Assembly (NCBI GenBank): GCA_038380435.1
Contig: JAWZYU010000034.1
Span: 25,771,404 to 25,835,403, forward strand
DNA: 64,000 nt
Source: Ryuthela nishihirai
Lineage: Eukaryota > Arthropoda > Arachnida > Araneae > Heptathelidae
Direction: 5' to 3'
Part shown: positions 55,755-64,000 of the stretch, in pieces
Position numbering within the stretch: position 1 is the stretch's first letter
Layout of the letters: the number at the start of each line of letters is the position of its first letter
The notes under the pieces: model-generated
The model's input: only the letters and a program-made list of their open reading frames with translations
Databases searched by the model: none
Told to the model about the DNA's origin: nothing
Position numbers and translations under genes: made by a program

Positions 55755-56321
55755 TTGGAGTTGAGTAAATTACACATGTATAATTTCTTCTACAATTTTC
55801 TGAAACCAAAATTTAATGCACAGTTGTTATTTACCGATACTGATTCCTTCTGTGTCGATATCCAGACAGATGACATATACGAGAAATTTAACTCCGACTA
55901 CTTTGATTTCTCAAATTACCCCACAAACCATGCATTATACAGTGAATCAAATAAAATGGTTCCAGGAAAATTTAAAGACGAATTAAAAGGTTTTCCAATC
56001 AAAGAGGTTATTGCGTTACCTCCAAAATTGCATTCTATTGATGCTCCAATTCCCAAAAAAGCAGCTAATGGAGTTACAAATGAATTTAGTCACGAAGATT
56101 ATCGGGAATGTCTATTTGATGGAAAAATCGTATATACCCAACGAACGGAATTTCGATCGGAACAACATGATATACACGTATATCAAATTAAAAAAATTGC
56201 TTTATCCCAAGAATACACAAAACGACATATCAACGGAATTGAAACTTACGCTTTTGGAAATTATAGAATCTCAGATGTGTATGGTAAAGAAGGCAATACC
56301 ATTTACAAAACATTGAACTGA
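55755..56321 (+). pseudogene. DNA polymerase B, C-terminal part with TDTDS motif
   Basis: An open frame of 188 residues with palm motif C LLFTDTDSF (TDTDS at residues 27-31), followed by KMVPGKFKDEL and the basic thumb-like region. The metal-binding aspartates are present. Same frame as 55299-55622 but separated from it by stops. The natural stop is TGA at 56319-56321. Confidence 0.8.
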
Positions 56322-56635
56322 AAACAAATGCAAAAAATATTAAGTACTAATAAAACATTTTAAAAATTGTACCAATTTGTAATTCTTCAGAAATGCTAAT
56401 AATCAGTGTTTATTATCTCTCTCAATTATAAGAGGAGACATAGGAATTTAAATTTAAGTGGTCTCGATTCAATTTCTGTGAAATCGTATGGACTGAAACC
56501 TTTTGTAATAAAATTAAGAATAATAAATTGCTTAGAACAACTTTGTACAAGCGACAAAGGATTAAATATCCCAGCAGTTTATCTGGCTAGTGTCAAATAT
56601 ATTTTTTTATTCGGCCAACACTAATTATCTTTTTG
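56322..56635. other. Unassigned tail of the Polinton-like region
   Basis: A short frame at 56406-56624 (RRHRNLNLSGLDSISVKSYG) matches nothing I recognise. It may be a further viral-type gene remnant or chance. Satellite begins directly after. Confidence 0.25.
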
Positions 56636-58135
56636 TCAGATTAGAGAACTTGATAAATCATAACTATCAATGTTAAAACCAAACTTCTAGCTCGATTAGA
56701 ACAAAAGTTATTCTAACACAAAATCTAAAAGTACCAAACCTGCAAAACTTAAAATAATGTGTCGAGACCGCTTCCAATACATTTAACGTATAGTATTTGC
56801 CGAATGGAACACAATGATATTAGATTGAGTTCTGTAACTCTATTAGAAGCTGAGTTATGAAGCCGCAAATTTAAGAGTTCGACCCACTTTGTCGGCTAGA
56901 AAACGGTTTCAGACCGATTATTCTTTCGCCAGATTATAGAACTTGATAAACCCCATCTATTAAAATTGAAACCAAGATCCTAGCACAATTAGAATGGACG
57001 TTATAATTCGACAAAATCTTAAAGTTTCGAACCCAGAAAACAAAAACTAAGAGGTCGAGACTGCTTCCAATACGTTAAACCTATAGTGCCTCCCGAATGT
57101 AATCTGAAGACATTAGTTTCAGATGTGTGGCTTAATTAGAAGCAGAGTTATGAGGATGCAAAATTAAGAGGGTTCGACCCAGTTTCTGAGCTAAGAAACG
57201 GATCCGACACCGTTTCGAGTTGAATTAACGAAATTAGTTCCAGTACTAGAACGTGATGTTGATGACAAAACCGAAAACTTTTCGAAATCTTAAATGAGAA
57301 TCAGCAATGTGTAGTATGCAAAAGGTTTTGAACCCAGAAGTCCTTAAGTAACGGCGTCGAGACCAATACCCACATGTTCAAAGTGTAGTACACCCCGAAT
57401 TAAATCCAACAATATTAGTTTTAAATCTGTAGCTTGATTACAAGGCAAGATATGAGATCATAAGTTTAAAAGGTTTCGACCCACTTTCTCGGCTACGTAA
57501 GGGGTCCGAACCCGATTCTCGTCAGTTTCGAAATAGTGTCTGATTGCTCTTACTGAAGAAAACCAGAATTAGCTGTGTAGCTCGATTAGAAGAAAAGTTA
57601 TTTTAAAACAAAATCTAAAAGTTCCGAATCTGCAAAACTTAAAATAATGTGTCAAGACCGCTTCCGATACATTTAGCGTACAGTATTTGCCGAATGGAAC
57701 ACAATGTTATTAGTCTGAGTTCTGTAGCTCTATTAGAAGCAGAGCTCTGAAGCCGAAAATTTAAGAGGGGTCGACCCACTTTGTCGGGTAGAAAATTGTT
57801 TCAGACCGATTATTCTTTCGTCAGATTATAGAACTTGATAAACCCCATTTATTAAAATTGAAACCAAGATCCTAGCACAATTAGAATGGACGTTATAATT
57901 CGACAAAATCTTAAACTTTCGAACCCAGAAAACAAAATTAACAGGTCGAGAATGCTTCCAATATGTTAAACATATAGTGCTTCCCGAATGTAATCTAAAG
58001 ACATTAGTTTCAGATGTGTGGCTCAATTAGAAGCAGAGTTATGAGGATGGAAAATTAAGAGGGTTCGACCCAGTTTGTAGGCTAGGAAACGGGTCCGACA
58101 CCTTTTCCAGTTGAATTAACGAAATGAGTTCCCAC
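56636..58135. repeat. 295-bp satellite with 892-bp higher-order period
   Basis: Five monomers. The marker 'gcttccaatacatttaacgt' and its variants occurs near 56771, 57061, 57361, 57660 and 57952 (spacing 290-300 bp). Monomers three apart are the most alike: agaccgattattctttcg at 56911 and 57803 is identical at a distance of 892 bp. Other shared blocks are cgacccactttgtcgg and agaagcagagttatgagg. Confidence 0.85.
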
Positions 58136-58497
58136 ATCACTTCAAATGTTCAATACAGCAAAAACACACAATAGACAATATTGAGAGGCATTTGACCTGT
58201 TATGCTTAAATTTGCAATTTTTATCCTGGCTGTTCCACGATTTCATCGTAATTTCATTACTTGGATTTTTTTCGAAATTGGATTCATCTCACATCCTCTC
58301 ATTCTTACCGGATCAAAGAATATCCATACAGTCACAGATATTACTTCAAAGTCCAACTTTCCATCATATTTTTCTCTCCCAACCCCCGAAAACGTCATTT
58401 GATCATTTTACCTGTTGATTTGGAATTGCAATATTTTTTCGAACTAATTTCTCAAAACTCTCTGGCTTTGTCGACTTCTCCGATATACCTGGCTTTT
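58136..58497. other. No recognised feature
   Basis: Between the satellite and a hairpin. Overlapping pyrimidine-rich frames only; nothing resembling a domain. Confidence 0.4.
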
Positions 58498-58537
58498 ACA
58501 ACCCAACAGTCCAATAATTGTTGGACTGTTGGGTTGT
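58498..58537. repeat. Perfect 17-bp hairpin
   Basis: Arms acaacccaacagtccaa (58498-58514) and ttggactgttgggttgt (58521-58537) around a 6-base loop. The arm sequence resembles the SINE-1 tail (acaacccaac), so it may be a tail-to-tail scar. Confidence 0.8.
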
Positions 58538-58549
58538 AACAGTTTGGTT

Positions 58550-58655
58550 GCAATAGTTTGCGCAGATAAATCTCAATGCCAGCTCAGCTGGAACTCGGAA
58601 CCTGGGAACTGGAGATTACGATTCTGACGCGCTACCAACTGAGCCACCTTCCTCT
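58550..58655 (-). mobile_element. SINE-1 5' fragment
   Basis: Contains gcagataaatctcaatgcc through gagattacgattctgacgcg, ending at the head (actgagccacc). Old. Confidence 0.7.
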
Positions 58656-58689
58656 ACTCTTCAACAGAAGTTTTCGTATCTGTTTGAGG

Positions 58690-58965
58690 GAAGGTTGGTT
58701 CAGTCGGGCTGAGTTGTTTTACCTCTGAGCGACAGTTCTTTGAACACAACGGACTAAATGGCCAGGTCAGAAGGACGCCAAAGGCTCCGAGACGGTTAAG
58801 GAAGAAAACCCACTGGACAGCTGTTAGGAGACCGAAGTGAAGGTCATTGATTGTGTTCTCTAACATGCAAAGGGTATGGCTCTCATGCACATGGGTTTTT
58901 CAAGCACATCGATGTCCCCTATTGACCGAAGGCAGGGTTGATGTTCAGAGGAGATATATCTGGGA
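58690..58965 (-). mobile_element. SINE-1 copy, old, head missing
   Basis: Tail and body present (gttgttttacctctgagcg through ccctattgaccgaaggc), strongly diverged. Confidence 0.75.
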
Positions 58966-59117
58966 AGGATGTCTCACTAGGTATCGTCCCTGAATCGTAA
59001 CTTGATGTCCAATATATGAGTCCCACTGTCCCTATGCCGAGATTTTTTCTCCATTATTCATCACCTACTTGAGAAGAGAGCATTGATGAGTTTCAAAAGC
59101 TGCTTTCAATCAGTTGA

Positions 59118-59362
59118 TAGGGGCAGGGATGTTCAGTCAGTAGCGCACAAGGCCCATAATCTTCTCGGGTTCCCAGGTTCAAGTCCCACACAGTGAAGAA
59201 AAACCTGTGCAAGTTCCAGGTTCAAAGCTGGTCCAGCGTTGCGATTTATCTCTGCAAAACTCCCAGCCCTGCCCTCAGTCAGTAGGCGATATCGACGGGT
59301 TGGAAAGGCCGCTGTCCTTTGGATGGAATATTAGGCCGTGGCCTCGCACACAGGGTCACGGC
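59118..59362 (+). mobile_element. SINE-1 copy with duplicated B-box segment
   Basis: Head ggggcagggatgttcagtcag. The B-box region is repeated (gttcccaggttcaagtccc and, about 45 bp later, agttccaggttcaaagctgg), with the body following to about 59362. A TTAA-CCCTTTC motif of the kind found at piggyBac ends follows at 59376, but no second end is seen. Confidence 0.7.
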
Positions 59363-59459
59363 TTAAAGTTCCCTATTAACCCTTTCACTACCGTTCCGGC
59401 CGTACCGGCCGAATCCCTTTCGCTACCATACCGGCCCGTCGGCCGGGGAGAAGGTAGGT

Positions 59460-60616
59460 AGAACGGGTGAACTCTCCCTCCCCTCTTTGTGCATCTCCCG
59501 CTCAGAGGGTTCAAACGACCATCAATTAACGTCTAATTGACAAACTGCCTGCATCCCTCCAGGCAACAGGGGGACTCTAAGAGTCGACTGCAGAATGTGG
59601 GTTGTTTATTGCTTCTTGAAACTTACATTTCAGCAAAGAGCAAAGGAAACATTGAATAATTTTTTTGGATTTGAAGGGAAGAGAAAAACGTCTTAGGACT
59701 GAATAATAAATTCATGCATTGATAGGTTCTCAACAGAAAGTAGAAACAGTTGAAATTGTTAAAGGTCTGATCAAGAGGGAATCAAATTCACAACTTTACA
59801 ATTTCTTAAAAGAGCTTTTTATGGAAAAATGTGATTATTGACAATCACTTTTGAAGATCTGACTGCGGTCTGCCTAAATACCTACTTTTGATATTTTTAA
59901 TATTTAATGAGTTATAGAATCTGGAATATTTAACATTAGCTTACCTTGTTAACCAAAAATCATTCAAAATTCATATACTGTTCAATCATTACATATGCAG
60001 CTAAAATATACATTTTATTAAAGTTTACAGAATGTTTCTTTTTCATTTTAATATGTTGCAATAATTTTTCCGGTTTTGATTGAGTACATTTTCCAGCTTA
60101 CAAAATTATTTGGATACTGAACAATTATTTGTGAATAATTCGACATTTAAAGAGATTTGATAGAGGCCTCAAGTATAACTATAATCATATTTTGTCCATA
60201 TTAATATTACTTAAGAAGTTACTGATATCTGAATATGACTCCATATTCAAATAACATGAAACGTTTTTTCTGTTCAGTACCTACGTATAGATATAATGCT
60301 TAGACAACAATATAAAAGAATTTCCCCATTTTTTTTAACAGAATGCTAACTTTTGGAGCTTTCTAACTTAAAATATAAGACTTTATGGTAAAATGCTATA
60401 ACAAAACAAAACAAAGATCTACATTTAGTGCAGCTAATTATTAAATTTCAATAATATTCTCTTATTATTTAAGGAGTTGCATATGCTGGAATATTTAACA
60501 GAAGCAATGCGTAAGGAACTTATATAATCTTTACTAACAGAGCAATAATTATTTATACAAACTTCCAAAATAAACAATTATTTGATAAAATTGGTTACAT
60601 ATTTGTTTCATTGGCT
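59460..60616. other. AT-rich sequence, no recognised feature
   Basis: More than 1.1 kb without long frames or recognisable repeats; could be intron or intergenic DNA. Confidence 0.5.
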
Positions 60617-60803
60617 ATCCCATGGCCGAGTGGTTAGCGCGCTTGGCTACTGATCGAAGGGACCTGGGTTCGAGTCCCGGGTAAGGCATGGATGTTTGTG
60701 TCGTTTTTCTGCTGAGGTCCTGCCATCCTCTCAGACCTTCTACTTTGGCATATAAACTGACAGTCTCCTGTCAGATCTCTGTGGCAAGCAGCTGCTTGAG
60801 GGT
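60617..60803 (+). mobile_element. SINE-2 copy, full length
   Basis: Head ctatcccatggccgagtgg with an A-box-like gagtggttagcgcg and the B-box ggttcgagtcc. The body follows and the terminus is gcaagcagctgcttgaggg. Confidence 0.88.
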
Positions 60804-60851
60804 TTTTTTTTTTGTTTCATTTTATTTTTCATTCATTTTCATTTATTATTT

Positions 60852-61022
60852 AGCCGTCCCATGGCCGAGTGGTTAGCGCGCTTCACTACTGATCTAAGGG
60901 ACCTGGGTTCGAGCCCCGAATAAGGCATGGACGTTTGTGTTGTTTTTCTGCTGAGGTCCTGCCATCCTCACAGACCTATTCTGGCATATAAACTCTCTGT
61001 GGCAAGGGGCTGCTTGAGGGGG
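60852..61022 (+). mobile_element. SINE-2 copy, full length, small internal deletion
   Basis: Second tandem-oriented copy 50 bp downstream. Head agccgtcccatggccgagtg; the aaactgacagtctcctgtc segment is mostly lost. Confidence 0.87.
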
Positions 61023-61094
61023 TATTTATTTATTTTTTTTTCATTTATTATTGGGGTGGAGGGGACGGCATGTCCCTCTTTCCCTCATCTTCAG

Positions 61095-61217
61095 AATGTT
61101 AGTAACCGGATTGGAGATATAAATAATATGAAACAAATACGCAACACGATTTTTCAAAACAAATTTAAGACCAACACTACAATGGAGTGGCAATATTATA
61201 CTGAAACACCAATTCAG
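61095..61217 (+). CDS. Candidate internal exon of an unidentified host gene
   Basis: The acceptor is a strong polypyrimidine tract plus AG (tccctctttccctcatcttcag, ending at 61094); the donor is CAG|GTATTT at 61217/61218. The 123-bp interval is open with 41 complete codons, phase 0 at both ends. It encodes NVSNRIGDINNMKQIRNTIF ... MEWQYYTETPIQ, with two N-glycosylation sequons (NVS, NTT) fitting an extracellular protein. Composition is unlike the surrounding repeats. I do not recognise the family, and no neighbouring exon is certain. Confidence 0.4.
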
Positions 61218-61756
61218 GTATTTTCAATCTTTCGTTTATTTCTTTTCCGGTTCGATCCAGTTAATTGCTCTTCCCATAATTTTTTTTCTAGATCCGACTT
61301 ATATAAAACTATTACATAGTTTTAATGTACTTCTGGAATAGATTTCTGATACAATGAGCTTGTTAAATATTTAAATTTCTATAACCCTTTAAAAATTGAG
61401 TGAATTATGTTGAAAATATAGAATTAAAGAGTCACGTGTTATGATGACTAATTTATCTTCAATAAAACACTTTACACTAAAATTTTCATTTACCTACGAA
61501 TATGCTTTCCTTTCATGTCACGAAATGCTCTTTCTAAATCGGCAATGGATATATTACTGCAAATTGCAACATTCCGAAAAGTTCTAACCCACTTTTTATT
61601 CAATGCTAACCAAGGCATATGGAAATATATTATATATAACATAAGTTTTGTGCGAACATGCCGAAAACGTGCTCCAAGAAAATTCTCTGATAAAGCATAG
61701 GTAGTTAGTACTATTTATAGCACACTAAAAATAAATAAAATATTAAATTATTAGAG

Positions 61757-61905
61757 CAGCCTGTCACAGAGATGTGAGAGAAGCCTGTTAGTACGCATAA
61801 TACGCTATCGAGAAGAACTGGGATGAAGGCGAAACATCAGTAGAAAGAAAACACAGAAAAAGAAATATCCATGCCTTATCAGGGATTCGGACCCACGTCC
61901 GGTTA
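61757..61905 (-). mobile_element. SINE-2 copy, old
   Basis: On the minus strand the B-box region (ggtccgaatccctgataagg), the catggatatttct body and the ...tctgtgacaggctg end are recognisable, with the head truncated. Confidence 0.6.
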
Positions 61906-62094
61906 GTTATTAGCTAATGAAAATTCAGGGATGAAATATTATTATACCCTCATAAATGATTGTACGATGTGCAAATTCGTGTATCTCTGATTAGGAACCT
62001 AGTTAATAGTAAAGAGAGAAAATTCTCTTCAAAATTCAAAAATGAATTAGGAACCTAGTTAATAGTAAAGAGACAAAGTTATTTTACTCAGCAC

Positions 62095-62400
62095 TGGATG
62101 GTGATTAAGTCTTAGGTTTAACTTCTAAACTGCACACTTTTGCACACAACAGGCTAAGTGGCCAAATCAAAAGGGCTTGGAGAAAGTTGGTGTAGGAGAT
62201 CCACTGGACAGCTATTAGGAGACAGCTGGTAATCTCCCATCAAGAGAATTCAGTGCATTCTTTTACTTATACAGGGTATGGTGTTTTACCCACAGGTTAA
62301 TGTCCCATCTGACGGACGGCAATCTTCAGAAACCCACCGTGACCCCCTTCTCACGGGGGTTAACGGAAGAAAATCTGAATGCAATCGCATTTGGGAGTAG
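62095..62400 (-). mobile_element. SINE-1 copy, old, head mostly lost
   Basis: Tail and body order on the minus strand (cttttgcacacaacaggc, gatccactggacagctatta, gtcccatctgacggacgg), highly diverged. Confidence 0.7.
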
Positions 62401-64000
62401 AAATTGGGAAAATAAAATTGTGAGTCTGGAGCTCTGTCAACTAGCTATATTTGTGCCAGAGGCAATAGAAAATTGCACCCCTATATATAGTTTCATAGTA
62501 GTCTTTTTCTGAGCCTCCTCATCTTGTATTTTTCTGAACCCCTCATTTTGTATTTTTATACGCCACCACATCTTGTGCGCCCGAGGCTAGTGCTTTACTT
62601 GCCTCACCGTTGTTATGGCCCTGGTAGTTCTGGGGAGAGCTGAAAGGGGACCATATTGATTTTCAGGTACCATATACATACTTTGTAATAATACTTCTTG
62701 AAAGATCACTTCAAAGAGAGAAAAATCATACGTTGCCTTTTTCGGCAAGAATAATTTCTGTCAAAACACTGGAAGAACATATATCGCCTCTGAAGAATAC
62801 AGGATGTTCCTTTTCAAAGAGAACGAAATTTATCATTTTCCAAATTTTGTACTCTTTAATAGTGATAATTCGAACTAGCAGATGATTTGGAAAATTTAAA
62901 TAATAATACTTTACTAGTACTTAAAAAGGAAAAAAAAACAATAAAATTAAAACGTTGGGTTTTTCCAGTGAACATGATAGTTTTTCGTGGGGGAGGAGTA
63001 TATAAGTTTTGTACAGTAGTTTCAGATTACGGTTCGAAAAAATAGCAAAATTTGATGAAAATCTTAGCAGAAGTGTTATTTTAAAATCCATTTTATAAAA
63101 TCACTCTACAGCACATGCCTTTAGTTTAGTAGAGTTATTTACAGTCGCTCAAATATATATCCGAACACTATGGTTGATTACAGAATACATAAAAAATATC
63201 TGTCAAATGTTCATGATTTAGGTCCAAAGGTATAAATGGTAAAGTGGGGTTCCTAATTACTGAAATATTCTACAGGAAATGATAAAAAGATATTCTAGAT
63301 AAGATAAAAATTATATAGGTTTTTTTTATATCTACTTTTAGTGTCGGGAATGTCATATGAGGCGAAAATTATACAAAGACACCTGTTAGGGATTTCAAAG
63401 TAGGTACACAAGTTTCAGATTTATATGAGATAACAGGATTTTCGGAGGGGTCGGACCTAAACCTCACCGGTCTCCCTGGATACATCCTTGCTTATAATGG
63501 AAAAAGATATTTTCGTCATACTTTCCTTTCATAATAACCTTTTCAAATAGAGGATCACTTCCAAAAAATTGTTTGACAGTCAATTCAAGTCTGAAATCTC
63601 TCATGAGAAATACACAAGGTTACAATCCAATAATAATTTTCATCTTTCAAAAATATTAAATATCTATGGGAAATGTACGAGGCATTTACAGTACCTACGG
63701 GTATAATCAATTACCAAGAGAAATTATTTCATTAAACAAATTTAAAGAAATCAAAAATAATGTTAGGAATGTTTTTCAAGGCTGAAAAATTAATGAAAAA
63801 AAAACTGAATTATTACAATGGAGCTTCCACTGAAATTTCACATCGATACATTTAAGTGTTGATGGCATTGTTTTATACAATATTTATGCATTTTCATGTA
63901 ATGTTATTTATTATTCATCTTTGATGCAGATAAGCAGATGTTTTTTGGGCATTTGTTGAAACTTTTGTATAACTAGCATGAATGTGAATAAAGATTATTA
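62401..64000. other. Mostly unassigned; possible LINE 3' end at the right edge
   Basis: No clear gene. At about 63700-63782 one frame reads YGYNQLPREIISLNKFKEIK, the type of sequence found at the C-terminus of Jockey/CR1 RTs, followed by an AT-rich stretch and AATAAAG at 63989. This suggests a LINE 3' end but is weak. Some bases near 62800-62960 (tttcaaagagaacgaaattt, ttactagtacttaaaaagg) recall the foldback element's inner region. Confidence 0.25.

Larger units (their letters stand above)
49760..56630 (+). mobile_element. Decayed Maverick/Polinton or adintovirus-like element (partial)
   Basis: All genes are on the + strand: chromodomain tail, packaging ATPase, fibre-like repeat protein, coiled-coil-like protein, zinc finger/DNA polymerase B. 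These are hallmark Polinton/adintovirus modules. Capsid genes, protease and most of the integrase are absent, and terminal inverted repeats were not found. The left edge is cut by the second palindrome and the right edge by satellite DNA. Every gene except the chromodomain piece contains stops or frameshifts, so it is an inactive endogenous remnant. Confidence 0.82.

Noticed and set aside
59376..59470. piggyBac-like element (TTAACCCTTTC end)
   Set aside because: Only one candidate end; no matching inverted terminus or transposase nearby.
677..61022. SINE heads read as functional tRNA genes (for example a Thr-like CGT loop in SINE-1)
   Set aside because: Each is followed at once by SINE body sequence, the acceptor stem does not close properly and copies carry target duplications.

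Overview
This is eukaryotic DNA, from an AT-rich animal genome that is almost wholly made of transposable elements. No bacterial operon or intact host gene is visible. Several features suggest an arthropod, plausibly an arachnid: tRNA-headed SINEs in high density, Jockey/I-like and RTE-like LINEs, pogo and hAT MITEs, and a decayed Maverick/Polinton (adintovirus-like) element. The species is inferred from the element mix only and I cannot name it.

Layout. (1) 1-22.6 kb is a giant palindrome. Arms 1182-9427 and 10274-18738 are near-identical inverted copies around an 846-bp spacer. Each arm holds the 3' half of a Jockey/I-like LINE, a 4.5-kb foldback-like transposon flanked by a 12-bp direct repeat, a retroposon inside it that carries only a gag-like ORF1, a diverged SINE and a 90-bp tandem repeat. 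Outside the right arm the same LINE continues with the start of RT, endonuclease and ORF1; outside the left arm it continues with RT. The palindrome therefore probably runs past the left window edge. (2) 21-40 kb is a graveyard of SINE-1 insertions, many with exact target-site duplications, with SINE-2 copies, a Jockey/CR1-like LINE (29.3-30.9 kb), a relative of the foldback element (33-34.9 kb), a pogo MITE, possible LTR remains and four minisatellites (21-, 26-, 28- and about 40-bp units, the last one inverted on itself). (3) 40.3-49.76 kb holds a Tc1-like transposase scrap and several RTE-like LINE copies arranged as a second palindrome (1.36-kb arms 42857-44222 and 48397-49760). (4) 49.76-56.6 kb is the decayed Polinton/adintovirus-like element, all on the + strand: chromodomain tail, packaging ATPase, a tail-fibre-like repeat protein, a coiled-coil-like protein, then a zinc-finger/DNA polymerase B with an endonuclease-VII-like insert. 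Every long gene is broken. Three or four gene starts are preceded by the same AATAAAG heptamer. (5) 56.6-58.1 kb is a 295-bp satellite with a three-monomer, 892-bp higher-order period. (6) 58.5-64 kb has old SINEs and one good candidate host exon (61095-61217).

The unifying theme is inverted duplication at every scale: 8-kb arms, 1.4-kb arms, a foldback transposon, an inverted SINE pair, a hairpin inside a SINE, an inverted minisatellite and 15-25 bp perfect hairpins. The viral-type region shows no intact gene; breaks are described in place and nothing has been reconstructed.
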